64,000 bases of DNA from Cunninghamia lanceolata (lineage: Eukaryota; Streptophyta; Pinopsida; Cupressales; Cupressaceae), in contig BSBN01000140.1 in NCBI GenBank assembly GCA_027924645.1, forward strand, positions 6,268,501-6,332,500, in the 5' to 3' direction. The notes below the pieces were generated by a model. That model saw nothing but the letters and a program-made list of their open reading frames with translations, did no database searches and was not told the DNA's origin. Both the position numbers and the translations under genes were made by a program. Each line of letters opens with the position of its first letter. The first letter of the stretch is position 1. Below, piece after piece: positions 22,968 to 34,189 of this stretch.

Positions 22968-24978
22968 ATGAGGTATTTCAGAGTCTTTGGTAGCAAATGT
23001 TACATCAAAAGAGATGAAGATTTAGGCAAGTTTGATGCTAGAAGTGATGAAGGATTATTCTTGGGTTACTCTACTCAAAGCAAAACATATCGGTGTTATA
23101 ACAAGAGACTGAGAAAGATTATAGAAAGTACAAATGTGAAGGTTGACGAAGGAATTGAAAAACCCTCAAGGTTTTATGAATATGATGAAGATGATCAGAA
23201 TGGTGTTTTGATTCAAGGTACTCAAGCCCCTTCTACAAGTCAGATTTAAACTAATCTGGTAAATCAGGAAGAAGAGATGAGTTTCAATGAGCCTAATCAA
23301 GAATCAGAAGTGCAAGAAACTCCCAAAGTTCCCAGGTATGTAAGACTGAACCACTCTAAAGATCAAATCATAGGTGATAAAAGCAAAGGTGTACAAACAA
23401 GAAGGAGAATTGCTCAAGATTCAGATGAGTATTGTTTGATTTCAAAGATTGAACCTAAGACAGTAAATGAAGCTTGCAATGATGAAAATTGGACTAAAGC
23501 AATGGAGGAAGAGCTGATGCAAATTGAGAAAAATCACACTTGGGATCTTGTTCCCAGACCTAGAAACAAGAATGTGATTAGAACTAAATGGGTCTTCCGG
23601 AACAAACTAAATGAAGTTGGTGAAGTAATCATAAATAAAGCCAAATTGGTCTACAAGGGTTACTCTCAAATAGGAGTTGATTTTGAAGAAACTTTTGCTT
23701 TGGTGGCAAGAATTGAAGCAATCAGATTATTTCTTGCTTTTGCTGCCTTCAAGGACTTCAAAGTATATCAAATGGATGTCAAGTCTGCCTTCCTGAATGG
23801 TGACTTGGAAGAAGAAGTATACATTGAGCAACCAGATGGATTTCAATTGTCTAATCATGGTGATATGGTCTACAAGTTGAAGAAAGCTATGTAAGGACTA
23901 AAGCAAGCCCCAAGAGCCTGGTATGAAAGATTGGATAAGCATCTTTTGAAAATTGGTTTCAACAAAGGTACTACTGACAGTAATCTATATTTCAAAATTG
24001 ATCATGAAAACATCTTGATTGTTGAAGTGTTTGTTGATGATATCATTTTTGGAGGAAGAGAGTATGTGTAAAACTTTTGCAAACCAAATGAAAAGTGAAT
24101 TTGAGATGTCCATGCTTGGGGAAATGAATTTCTTCTTGGGCCAACAAATCACCCAAACAAAGAAAGGAATCTTCATTTCTTAGACCAAATATGTGAAAGA
24201 ATTGTTGAAGAAATTTGGGATCGAAGGATCAAAACCAATGAATACTCCCATGGCAACCGGATGTAAATTGGGCAAAGATGATGACTCTCCTAAGGCTGAT
24301 AAAAAAAGTACAAGTCAAAGATTGGAGAATTGTTGTATCTCACTTAAACTAGACCTGACATTATGAATGATGTGGGTCTTGTTGCTAGATTTCAAGTTGT
24401 TCCTAGAGAATCTCATGTCATGGCAATCAAGAGGATTTTTAGATATCTAAAAGGGACAGTTGAGTATGGATTGTGGTATCCCAGAGATCATGATTTCTCT
24501 CTTCATCCATATATAGATGCGGATTGGACAAGAGATGTGGATGACCGGAAGAGTACCAGTGGTGGAGCATTCTTTTTGGGGAAGAGATTGGTTTCTTCGC
24601 TAAGCAAGAAACAAGAGGCAATATCTTTGTCCACTGCAGAAGAAGAATATATTGCAGTAGCAGGTAGTTGCAGTCAAGTTTTTTGGATGAAGCAAATGCT
24701 AAGAGACATAAGAGTGGAGTATGAGGAGCCTATCACAATCTTCTGTGATAATTCAAGTGTAATAAATATATCTAAGAATCTGCTGTTGCATTCAAAGACT
24801 AAACATATATCCATCAAGTTTCACTTTTTGAGAGAACAAGTGAACAAGAATGAAGTCAGATTAGATTTTGTGCCATCCAAGGATCAGATTGCAGACATCT
24901 TTACTTAACCTCTACGTAAGGACTCTTTTGAGTATCTCAGGGAGAACTTAGGGGTTATTGCCCCTCTGATGATGAACT
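22968..24978 (+). pseudogene. Copia reverse transcriptase and RNase H
   Basis: The integrase tail (V-F-G-S-K-C-Y, F-L-G-Y-S) leads into RT. RT shows W-x-x-[24 protein letters not shown] and the catalytic V-D-D-I-I-F-G-G at 24033-24056. The RNase H follows (D-A-D-W near 24517, S-L-S-T-A-E-E-E-Y near 24628, A-D-I-F-T at the end). Stops at 23247 (TAA), 23892 (TAA), 24181 (TAG) and 24906 (TAA) and frame changes near 24068 and 24300 break it. The reading ends with the usual E-N-L-G-V-I-A-P tail at about 24978. Confidence 0.92.
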
Positions 24979-25312
24979 AAGGTGCACTGGAGTGCAATAG
25001 TCCAGTAGATATCACAGTCATATCTTGTGGTCTGGATTGATGATAGGGAGCTACCACTCAGGGGGAGCAGCTGGTATGATTCTAAAGTGTTGGAGTTGCA
25101 AGTATGAGCCCTTTGCCATTGATGTCAAAGGGGGAGAGAAGACATGTGAAAAACATGTGGTTGATGATTAAAGGGGGAGCAATAAAGGAAGAGAAGACAC
25201 GTGAATGGTTGTTGCTGATAGGGGGAGTTGTGACAGTAAGGAGAATTTTTTGTCTTGATGGTTAAAACAATTTTTCACATCATATGTTGCCATTAATGAT
25301 AAAGGGGGAGAT
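24979..25312 (+). other. Copia 3' untranslated segment with several AGGGGGAG tracts and the PPT
   Basis: Between pol and the 3' LTR the motif AGGGGGAG occurs five times (around 25052, 25130, 25170, 25217 and 25302). The last one (AAAGGGGGAGAT, 25301-25312) abuts the LTR and is the polypurine tract. No coding region is seen. Confidence 0.8.
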
Positions 25313-26562
25313 TGTTACAAGTATGGGCCTAACCGATGTTGTCATTGATGTCAACATACTCCTGTTGCATTAATGAAAAGGACTGGATGAGCTGAGTGCT
25401 GAGGATATTGAGAAAATTAGTCCTAATTAGGAACATAGAAGAACAATGAAGACAGTAAGGTAAAGATCCAAGATAAGATGACTATCAGAGGATGCAGTTT
25501 AAAGGGTTTGTAGATATGAGTCTTAAGATGATCTAGTAAAGATTTTAGAGGTTTGCATGAAGATCTGAAGGAGTTGTGGCCGCCCAAGTATAACCAGTTC
25601 TAGCAAGTGTTCAGAGGTGACAGAGTGACACAGATAGGTCCGGTGAGATCCAGAAATGCATTATCCTATCCTACGGATTTGAGGGAGTGTTGAGAGAGTC
25701 TTTGTGAAGTGTCAACTCAATTGTTTCATGGTTTGAAGGTCCGTAAGCATCTATTCCTTTGTGACAGTGATGACAAACTATCTTCTTGAGGTTCTAGATG
25801 AAGGAGAGAAGGATTTCAGTAAGCAGATGAAGTGTGGATGTTCTTGGTGATTTAGGCAATCTTGTGAAGGTCTTTGAATCGTGTCCAGTTTGTGTTGGTG
25901 GTCTGCATTAGAGTTGGAGCTCAGAATTGAAGAATAACTTCCAGATGATGGTGTTCTTCCTGAGACTCGCTGACCGGATGTATTACACATCTTATGGAAG
26001 TTCTTGTAGATGTTTACTAACTTAGATGATTATTCCTAAGTCGATACCTTATATAAATAAGGGATTGTAAAGTCATTTCAAAGCATGTCTTGTGGAGATG
26101 AGAATGTGGTAGCGAGGAAGAAAGCAAAAGGTAGAGTAGAAGTTTTGGGCTTAAATGGAACTGATTCAAGCATGGTGAAGATGCTATTCTCTAGTTCAAG
26201 TATGTGATACTTATCATTTTGCAGACAATGTGTCTCTTGTAGGCAGTGAGCCTCTTGTGAGCAATGTGCTCGGGCAGTGAGCCCTAATTGGAATGTGCCA
26301 TTTTGTTCTTTCTATTCTCCTAATAGAGAATACAATCTTGGGTTAATCACCCCGTGCTTTTTCCCTTAACCAGGTTTTCCACGTCAAAATCTTGGTGTCT
26401 TATGTGTTGATGTGTTTCTGCTCTTGATTTAACTGCACTGTGTTTCCATGATTGATTTATTAATATGCTACTAAATCATAAAGAGAATTAAGTTTTTTAT
26501 TGGAAGAAAGTTTTAGACAACTGATTCACCCCCCCTTTCAGTTGTCTGTCCTAAATCTAACA
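25313..26562 (+). repeat. 3' LTR of copia element (1250 bp)
   Basis: Starts TGTTACAAGTATGGG, ends AATCTAACA, followed by CAACC (26563-26567). Same length as the 5' copy. Confidence 0.95.
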
Positions 26563-26567
26563 CAACC

Positions 26568-29300
26568 ACCCACATTAGAGTAAATCTGAAAAAGGTGTGG
26601 GTTCCTAAGTAAGAAGCCATCATGTCAAATGATGTATCCATCTCTCACAAATCCCAACCATCTCCTTCCATCCATTTCATCCCAAAGTAGAAAAATCCTC
26701 CATCCCATGTTGAAAAGAAAAAATAAAAAAAATACTAAGTCTATGTGGGTCCCCAAATGCTTACGTCATCCATCTCCTTAGCGAACAACACCATTGCTTC
26801 CTACCCCACCATCCAATCACAAGCTTCAATGTTTATCATGGTGTGTGTAGCCATTAGTCATGGTTCCCTTCTATTCCACAACATTTCCATGTACATCTAT
26901 CTCCCCATTCTTCATCCATTATCCTACATATCTTCCTCATCTCTTCCCTATGGTCCATGTTTTTGCATAAGCCATCCATCCATAAGTCCTACATAATCCA
27001 CATCATAATCCACTATTGCACCTTTCATAATCCACATCATGATCCACTATCACACCTTTCATAATCCAACATCTACCTCTTTCATGCAATCATCCCCACC
27101 ATCTATGAGCACACTTGACATGGTCCATGCAACAACATCCATCTCTAGTGGGACTATCACCTTCCATGGAACTAGACAGTTGAGTCCTTTCTTTCCATAC
27201 CCACCTATTCTATCAAAAAAAATAAAAAGAAAGAAAAATAAAAGAAAAATGAAAAAAAAAAAGAAAAAAAAAATGAAAAAAAAGAGTAAAGAGAAATCCC
27301 TTCGTCTAACAGTGAAAACTTGGCAAATAGGCACCCTGGATAAGTACCATGATGAAAACATGGCAAACAGGCATCATGTGTAAGTTGATCTTCTATGTCA
27401 CCTACACTTGGGGGCACATTGTCTCATCCTACCTATCATTTCACATCCTATCATATCCTACCATACCATTTCCTACCATCCTCATCCATTACATTTATAC
27501 ACCTACCCTACTGAATCCATCCATCCTTCCTCTTCTTGATCTTGATAAATATTGGGGACAAAATGTTGAAACATGCTTGGAAAAAACTCTTGATGTACCT
27601 TATCCCTTCCAATCCATCCTATCATAATCTCATTGTCATCAACCCAATCCTATTGCTATCCTATCGTCCTGAGCCTTGTCATGAAAAATCCCAAGCATAC
27701 TATCTAGAATGGGGCATGTTATTTCCTATGTGACATAGTCTTTGAGATCACATCCTAGCTCTCTTATGCATATATTTGATGTTGCCTATCCTCTTATCCA
27801 ATCATTTATCATGAGTCTTCCTTTCCATCCACTTACCACCCATCCTTTTATCCATTCATCCCATCCTACCTTCATCCTTGCACCTAGACTTGGTTTCTCC
27901 CTTGTCATTGGCATTTAGCATAAAGGTTGCACAAATTGTAAATCCATTGACATCCCAAAACATATCAAAATACCAAAAAAATCATAAAAAGTCCTGAAAA
28001 AATTCACAAAAATTATAAAATATCCTTAAAAAATACCAAAAAAAGGATAAAATGTCCCAAGAAAAACAAATAAATACCAAAAAAATTTAAAAAGTCCTGA
28101 AAAAATACCAAAAAAATCATAAAATCCAACAAAAATCCAAACAATCAATTAATTCACCAAATCAATTATTCCAATCATTCAATCCAAAATCAATCATCAA
28201 ACTCTGATCCAATCAAATTATTAGTCAAATCATCAAATTCAATCATCAAATCAAGTCAATCTAATCAAACAATCAAAATCACATCAACATCATATATCAA
28301 TCAATCAATCAATCAATCCAATCAATCAATGAAAATCAAATCAATCATCATCACCACCAATAAAATATTATTAGAACTACATCTCATCTCTATCATTCAG
28401 TGCCTTGATCTCGTGGACATGGGTATGTAGGTAGTCTGGTCTATGAAGGAAGTGCCTAGATTTAGGCATAGGCAATATTCCTCTTTCTTCTCTCATCATC
28501 TTCTTCTATCATCTATCTTGAATCAATCTTCATCAATCTTTCAAAAACAATTCTTCCAATCAATCATTTCGTCAAATCAATTTTTCAATCACTTCGTCCA
28601 CTCAATCATCTATCCAATACATCCAAATGTAAGTCATCATTTATCCATACCAAACAAGCTAATCAATCAAGTCAAATTATCGAATCACAATCAAGGGTCT
28701 TAATCCTATTCTTGTTGTAAACCCAATCATTTAAGCAACCAATTAATCATCATTCCATCCTTGTTTTGATCTAGGGATACATCATTCCCTGCCATGACAA
28801 CACTATCACTATCATCATCAATTAATCATCAGTTTACATCTTGACAGGGGCAATACCTTGTTTCTTTTTGTATCATTTGTGCATGCTTGTGTGTGTTATC
28901 ATTTTTGCATTTTCATTCTATCATTCCCAGCTAATATTCATATCTTGTATTCAGAGAAGGTTGTATTATGCTGGGGCATGGGACACATTGTCACCTTGGT
29001 CCTTATACCATGGTGCATAACATCTTGTGCTATATCAAACATATGATTTCTCACTTTCATTGTAGCATAATGTATCCTTTATCTCTTTCCTCCATTTCCT
29101 AATCGTTTTCAACTAATCCATTTCATTTCAAGAGCCTACCGGTGTTTGTCTAACCCGCCTATCCTCTCGAGGGGGCATCATCATCCTATCATTCCATCCT
29201 CATCATATCTTTGCATCATCATCTTTTTCCTCTATCCATACCTTAGCTTCTTTGAAATGATGTTACTCGACACAAATCACATCATCTCGAACATCATCTC
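26568..29300 (+). other. 3' part of internal-1; no gene
   Basis: Non-coding tail of the Tat-like element. It contains an A-rich tract at 27217-27290; a pair of related motifs, GTGAAAACTTGGCAAATAGG and ATGAAAACATGGCAAACAGG, near 27312 and 27352; and the block CACTTGGGGGCACATTGTC near 27405. An A-rich degenerate tandem array follows at about 27967-28130, then (CAAT/AATC)n-like DNA at 28140-28345. The Pro/Ser/His-rich frames here follow from CCATCATCC-type composition and I do not call them genes. The same order recurs in internal-2. Confidence 0.7.
27967..28345 (+). repeat. A-rich degenerate tandem array plus AATC microsatellite (internal-1)
   Basis: Units of roughly 30 bp of the form CCAAAAAAATCATAAAAAGT followed by CCTGAAAA occur with drift. 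They grade into CAATCAATCAAT runs, the clearest at 28290-28330. Homologous array at about 35740-36480. Confidence 0.7.
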
Positions 29301-29314
29301 AAAGAGGGGCAAAA
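29301..29314 (+). other. Polypurine tract of internal-1
   Basis: AAAGAGGGGCAAAA directly before the TGTAGACACCC start of LTR2; identical to the tract at 37468-37481. Confidence 0.9.
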
Positions 29315-29961
29315 TGTAGACACCCAAAAATGTCCACTTGTCGCAATGTTAGATCACTTAGGCATCTTGTAGCATTTTCGCCCTAGATATCCATATTGTC
29401 GCCTAATCTAACATCTTCCTCTAATGAATTAAATAAATATAACATTTATTTAATTTATCCCATCCCTCACTTTATTAAATAAATAAATTTTATTTGTTTA
29501 TTTAATCCTACCTTTCATCCTATAATTATCTCTCAAGTGAACTCTTCCACTTTCCACTTCCTCTCCCAAGTTGCACAATGCAACTTTCCAGTTCAATCAT
29601 AACTTGCAAATGGAAGTTTCTATCCTTCCATTTTCCCATCTTGTCTATAAATTCACTCATTTTCATGCCATTTGCATGGATGAATCTTCTAAGTACCATT
29701 ACTCTGCCAAATTGTTCCCTCATCCATCAATCTTCCATCATCAATCTATTTACCCTCATCCATCAAATCTCTATCATCGTTGTGTTGCAAAACATGAGCA
29801 ATCAACAATCCACAATCAAACCAAGGAATCAAAGCATCTAGGTGATCTCATTTATTTTGCATGTTATTTTAATCATTTAGGTTGGATTTCTTGAAGGTGT
29901 TAGGGTTTTAATCTCATTTTTGTTGTTTAATCTACTAACTTGGATTTTTCCCTGATGTACA
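29315..29961 (+). repeat. LTR2, shared LTR between internal-1 and internal-2 (647 bp)
   Basis: TGTAGACACCC...GATGTACA. It serves as 3' LTR to the left and 5' LTR to the right. TATA-like CTATAAATTC near 29645. Compared with LTR3 it lacks about 200 bp of AT-rich sequence after CCTATAATT. Confidence 0.9.
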
Positions 29962-29964
29962 TTC

Positions 29965-29982
29965 TGGCACACCCAGTGGGAT
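29965..29982 (+). other. Primer-binding site of internal-2
   Basis: TGGCACACCCAGTGGGAT three bases after LTR2; same type as at 748-765. Confidence 0.7.
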
Positions 29983-32900
29983 TGAATCACTAGTTTTTGC
30001 ATGTTTTCACTTTAAAATTTTTCTTTTACCTAACCCTTGTTTGTAATTTTTTGCAATAATCTGTTGCAAGTGATCTTCGGGACCAAATCTAACATTACCG
30101 TTATGTCTGGAAGCTAGTTTCCACGAAATTTGACTATAAAGTTGATATATTTTGTTCAAGGGAAATTTTTTGTAAAAATTTGAATTTTTTAAATTTTGCA
30201 TCCATACTGTACACATCCATACAGATCCGTATAGTATGGATATGCAATTGGGGTCTTTGTTTGGCATTGACAGCTAGCTTTAAGTTTGCTATTCAAATTG
30301 ACATCATAAGGTTGCAGATTTGACCTTGTTGCAAGTCTATCTTTTCTCATGTGTTGCAAGTCGAAAAGCATCTAATTCCATTCTAGTTGACGTCTTTTAA
30401 CCCTAGCCACTGTGCATACTTCCGGTCGCCACTGCATGTATCGTAGTTGTTCCTTTTATCTCTAGTCATAGGTCAATCACAAACCCTGACCTTTTGAAAG
30501 TTATTTGAATGTTTTGAAAAGCTACTCAAAAAGTTTTAAACTGAGGTTGAAGTCACAGTCAAAGGAGCCCGTCGACATCCTTCGACCACCCTCATCATAT
30601 TCTTAAAAAAAAAATGCCTGTCGATTTGCAACCCCCAACACCTTATCAATAATCCTTCACACTTTCATCCTGCGATCATCCATTGCTGATTCAAAGAAAA
30701 TTCTATTGACCAATCCACCATTATTCACAGGTTATCTATTAGTTTTTCACTTCCGAGCCTCTTGTTGCCATATGTAAAAACCTAACGCCCCAGTCGGTAT
30801 TCTTTTCATATCCTGGCAACTAACAAAATACAAAGTTTGACCCTGATAAGCCGTTAATCTCCCATCAACCTTCCTTTCATATTACAACCTTTCTGGAAGC
30901 CTAAATATTTTCTAAGCTACTGCCCATCAACTAGCCTACAGTCTAAACCACTGGTCAAGGCCTATTAACCCCTTTGTTGAAGTCTTAAAACCTAGTTGCA
31001 GTTTTTCTAAAGTGGTAGTAGTCTTTCTAAAGTGGTCACGGTCCTTTTAAATGGTCGCGGTCCTTTTAAATGGTTGCAGTCTTTAAAATGATCACAGCCC
31101 TTTGAGAGGGTTGCTGTCCCTATACTAGTCAACATTTGAGGGTCGATTTAGGCATTTAGGGGTTGGCTCTTTAGCATCATGATTTAACCTTTCGACTTGC
31201 GTCTTAACTTTTTTTTCAAAGGGGGAAGGGGGTTTTGCTTTAAAGATTTCAACATAAACTTATCTTCCACACAGCATGTGCTACCAAAAAAAAATCTTTT
31301 TACAACAAAAGATTCAAAAAGTCAAACAAGCCAAATAAGTCAACCTAATTTTCATATGCATGCCAAAGGGGGTATCATTTTTCTTTTCATCATAACAGGA
31401 GCATACGGTAGTGGATTTTCACAAACAAACACTTCTTGGAAAGCTAACAGGGTGAAGTTCATAGTTGTGAAGGTTTTGGTAGGTAATTTCATCATTTCAG
31501 TAGGTAATTTCTCTATCAAAGTTCAGCCTTCTTTCAAACTTAAAATGCACATAACTAGAGCAAAACACATCCAAATTTAATGATTTTTTTAAAAAAATTG
31601 CATAGAATCATCTAAACTTTTTTTTTGTATCTATTTGGCTATATCAGATCATCATTTTCAAATTTTTATCCGATCATATCTTTGGCATCTAATAGTCTAT
31701 CTTTGCAGCTTGTCCGCTTGTCAAAGAATGGAGAAAACAAACTACTGATCTATCTTCTACGTGTTTGAGCAGTCAAAGAATAATCTTTTATCACTAGAGT
31801 AGGCACACTTCGATTTGGTGCTCTAAAATGAACTATTTGTTTTCATTGTCTCTATTTTTCATTTCTTTGCTTACCTACTAAGTCTGTGTGTTACCTAATT
31901 TGGCAATGAAAGTATCCTCTCCCCCTGCCTAACCAACGAATCTAGGGTGCATGAGAAATCATTGCCAACTCTAGAGGGCATGCCTTCCCATTGTGAGAAG
32001 GGGTACGACCCAAGAAGAAACAGGCTAAAGCCATTCCAAGCTGCTATATAAATAATGTGTTTGTGACAAAAGTCACAAATGATGGGTGTTGTTCTGCTAT
32101 ACTGACAAATGTTTCCCCCAAAACCCTACAAAGCCTAACCTCTCCAGGCTGGGAAGCCTCCATTAATGGAGTGAATCACCGTATCTATAGCCATCTAAAT
32201 GGAAACCCTAACTAGAAACCTCTATGTACCAGCCAAAAACCCCTATCTATTGGTACAGGAGGAAACTCTGATAGTCATCCCACATTTTTACAGCTTATGG
32301 CAGAGATAGCAAGGTACCTCAAGATCTGTGTGTCTTGAGGACTTGGAACTTGGTGTGCCTGACAAATGAGTGCATTGTAGGGGGAGCCCATGCCCCAAGT
32401 TCTTGGAGCTATACACCATAAGTAGGTGCGACTAGGTAAAACCAAGTGGGAACCCAATAGATACTATCCTTGCCTAGCCTAGGGTGTACACATTTAACAT
32501 TGTGTTTGGTGTGCATGCATGTGTATGTGAGAAATTGTGTTTGATATTGCACATCATCCTCAACCTACTTGTCATAACACATTTCCCAATCCATACATTT
32601 CATCCAATCACATGATCCCATCATCCTGGTCATCTGATCAACCACATCCCAATCAACCCAAGTCATCTAACCTCATCATTACACATTATCCTCTCTCTAA
32701 TCCAATCAGCATCATTCTACACCATCCCATCTAGTTTGACCATATCGCATCATTGGACTTCTTGATCCCTAAATCCTTTTTGAGACTCTACATCAGTTAT
32801 CCAACTCCAATCCAATCAACCAACTGATAAAACCAATCCAATTAATCAACCAAGCCAATCCAATCAATTAATCAAGAAAACCACTCAATCCAAGAGTCAT

Positions 32901-33067
32901 CCCCTTCCATCCAAGTAATCTAAGAGCTATATCAAGAGTATAATCCAATGCATGTGGAAACAACAAGCCTTCATATGAATCAAGGTCAAAGCATCTCTAA
33001 GTTCAAACTATCCATGACCTATACATTTTCTGTGATATAGATTTAAGCTATAATCATAACCCTATTC
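29983..33067 (+). other. Leader of internal-2; no gene seen
   Basis: Non-coding leader homologous to 766-3846. Conserved blocks include ATCATAACAGGAGCATA (about 31390), AGGGTGCATGAGAAA (about 31945) and GTGGGAACCCAA (about 32447). Short frames at 31197-31580 and elsewhere lack any domain. From 32570 on the DNA is CCAATC-rich. The gag core present in internal-1 (about 3850-5150) has no counterpart here. Confidence 0.6.
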
Positions 33068-34189
33068 ATGAGCAAAGTGATCCCACTCATAGGCAAATTA
33101 ATCCCATTTATGCTCACCTTTGTGATCAAGATTCTATATATGATCATAAAAACCACAATGAACCTCTTAGCCAAACTTTATGCAATTCATTGTCAAGAGG
33201 TTATCACTCCACCTATCCCTACTCCCATACCCATCCATGAGCAAGATGTCAAAATTGCCCCTATCCATCCTCCATCTAACCCTAATGAGATAACTTCCAC
33301 TTCTCATAATGAGACATGTGCCTCCCAAGATCACATAATTATAGAATATCAAACAACTACCTTGGATCCTAATGAGCATGAACAAGATCCTAATGATCCT
33401 TCCACCTCCACTATTGACCTTATTTCAAATCCACCATCATATCCTAATGGTTTATTCACCTTCAATCATGAGTGTTCCTCCTTAGAACACCACCAACCTT
33501 TATCCTCTATCTCACCTTCTCCATCCAATAAGGAGCTCGTGTCTAGTGTTCCACCTACACCTAGTCCCATTGTCGATGGCATCCTCCAAAACATGAACTA
33601 TCAAGGTAAAGGCCTAGGCCTTCTTTAACAAGGTGTTTTGAAGCCCATCCATGTCAAAGTTCCTCCTCCGCGCTCATTTGGCCTTGGATACACACCCTAA
33701 GGACAACAATCTAACAATGTTGGTACTTCCTTCACACATCTTAAGTCCACCACTTTCCATCGCAAATCCTATCATATTCCTAAAACATATGTTGCCATTC
33801 CACCTCCATCATCCTACAAATGTCAAAAGCATGTGACCATACACCTCCCACCATCCAATTTGCCTCCACTTCTTCCAACTCCTAACATTCCTCCATCAAA
33901 TCTACCTCCACTACTTCCAACACCTAACATTCCTATCATCCATAAATCCTCTAAAAATCCCAATCATGACCAACAAATGCACATATTGTCTAAACATGGA
34001 GCTTCCACCAACCCCACTTCCACCATAGCCAAGGGATTCAAAAATAAAAATTTGGATGCCTATACTCATAAAGCCAAAAATCCTACAAATCCTCATGCCA
34101 TAGAATACAAAAGTAAAGAATCAAAGAAAAATCCATCCCAAAAGCTGTATACACCCATGTACCTCAAAGCAAAAATGAAAAAGGTGTGA
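33068..34189 (+). pseudogene. Tat-type gag C-terminal remnant (internal-2)
   Basis: An open frame 33068-33628 (186 codons) starts with a hydrophobic stretch and continues Pro/Ser/Thr/Asn-rich and acidic. It ends with N-Y-Q-G-K-G-L-G-L, the G-patch-like segment also present in internal-1 before its interruption. After TAA at 33626 further Pro/Ser-rich frames (33651-33836, 33833-34189) correspond to 18918-19432. The zinc-knuckle region of internal-1 is missing. No catalytic domain is present. Homology to internal-1 is clear; the function of the Pro/Ser-rich product is unknown. Confidence 0.5.

Larger units (their letters stand above)
19536..26562 (+). mobile_element. Complete Ty1/copia retrotransposon
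   Basis: 7,027 bp with two 1,250-bp LTRs (19536-20785 and 25313-26562), an initiator-Met PBS, gag, integrase, RT and RNase H in copia order, a polypurine tract, and a perfect CAACC target duplication (19531-19535 and 26563-26567). The coding region has several stops and at least three frame changes, so it is a dead copy. Lineage within copia is uncertain; the layout with a CCHC knuckle and S-G-C-S-H-H-M-T protease is of the Tork/Tnt1 kind. Confidence 0.95.

Noticed and set aside
28140..28345. CAATCAATC arrays considered as a CRISPR-like or satellite array
   Set aside because: No spacer-repeat structure and no fixed unit; simple-sequence DNA in an element's non-coding tail.
26745..28703. Pro/Ser/His-rich open frames in the 3' part of internal-1
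   Set aside because: They follow from CCATCATCC-type composition, occur in several frames at once, and have no domain.
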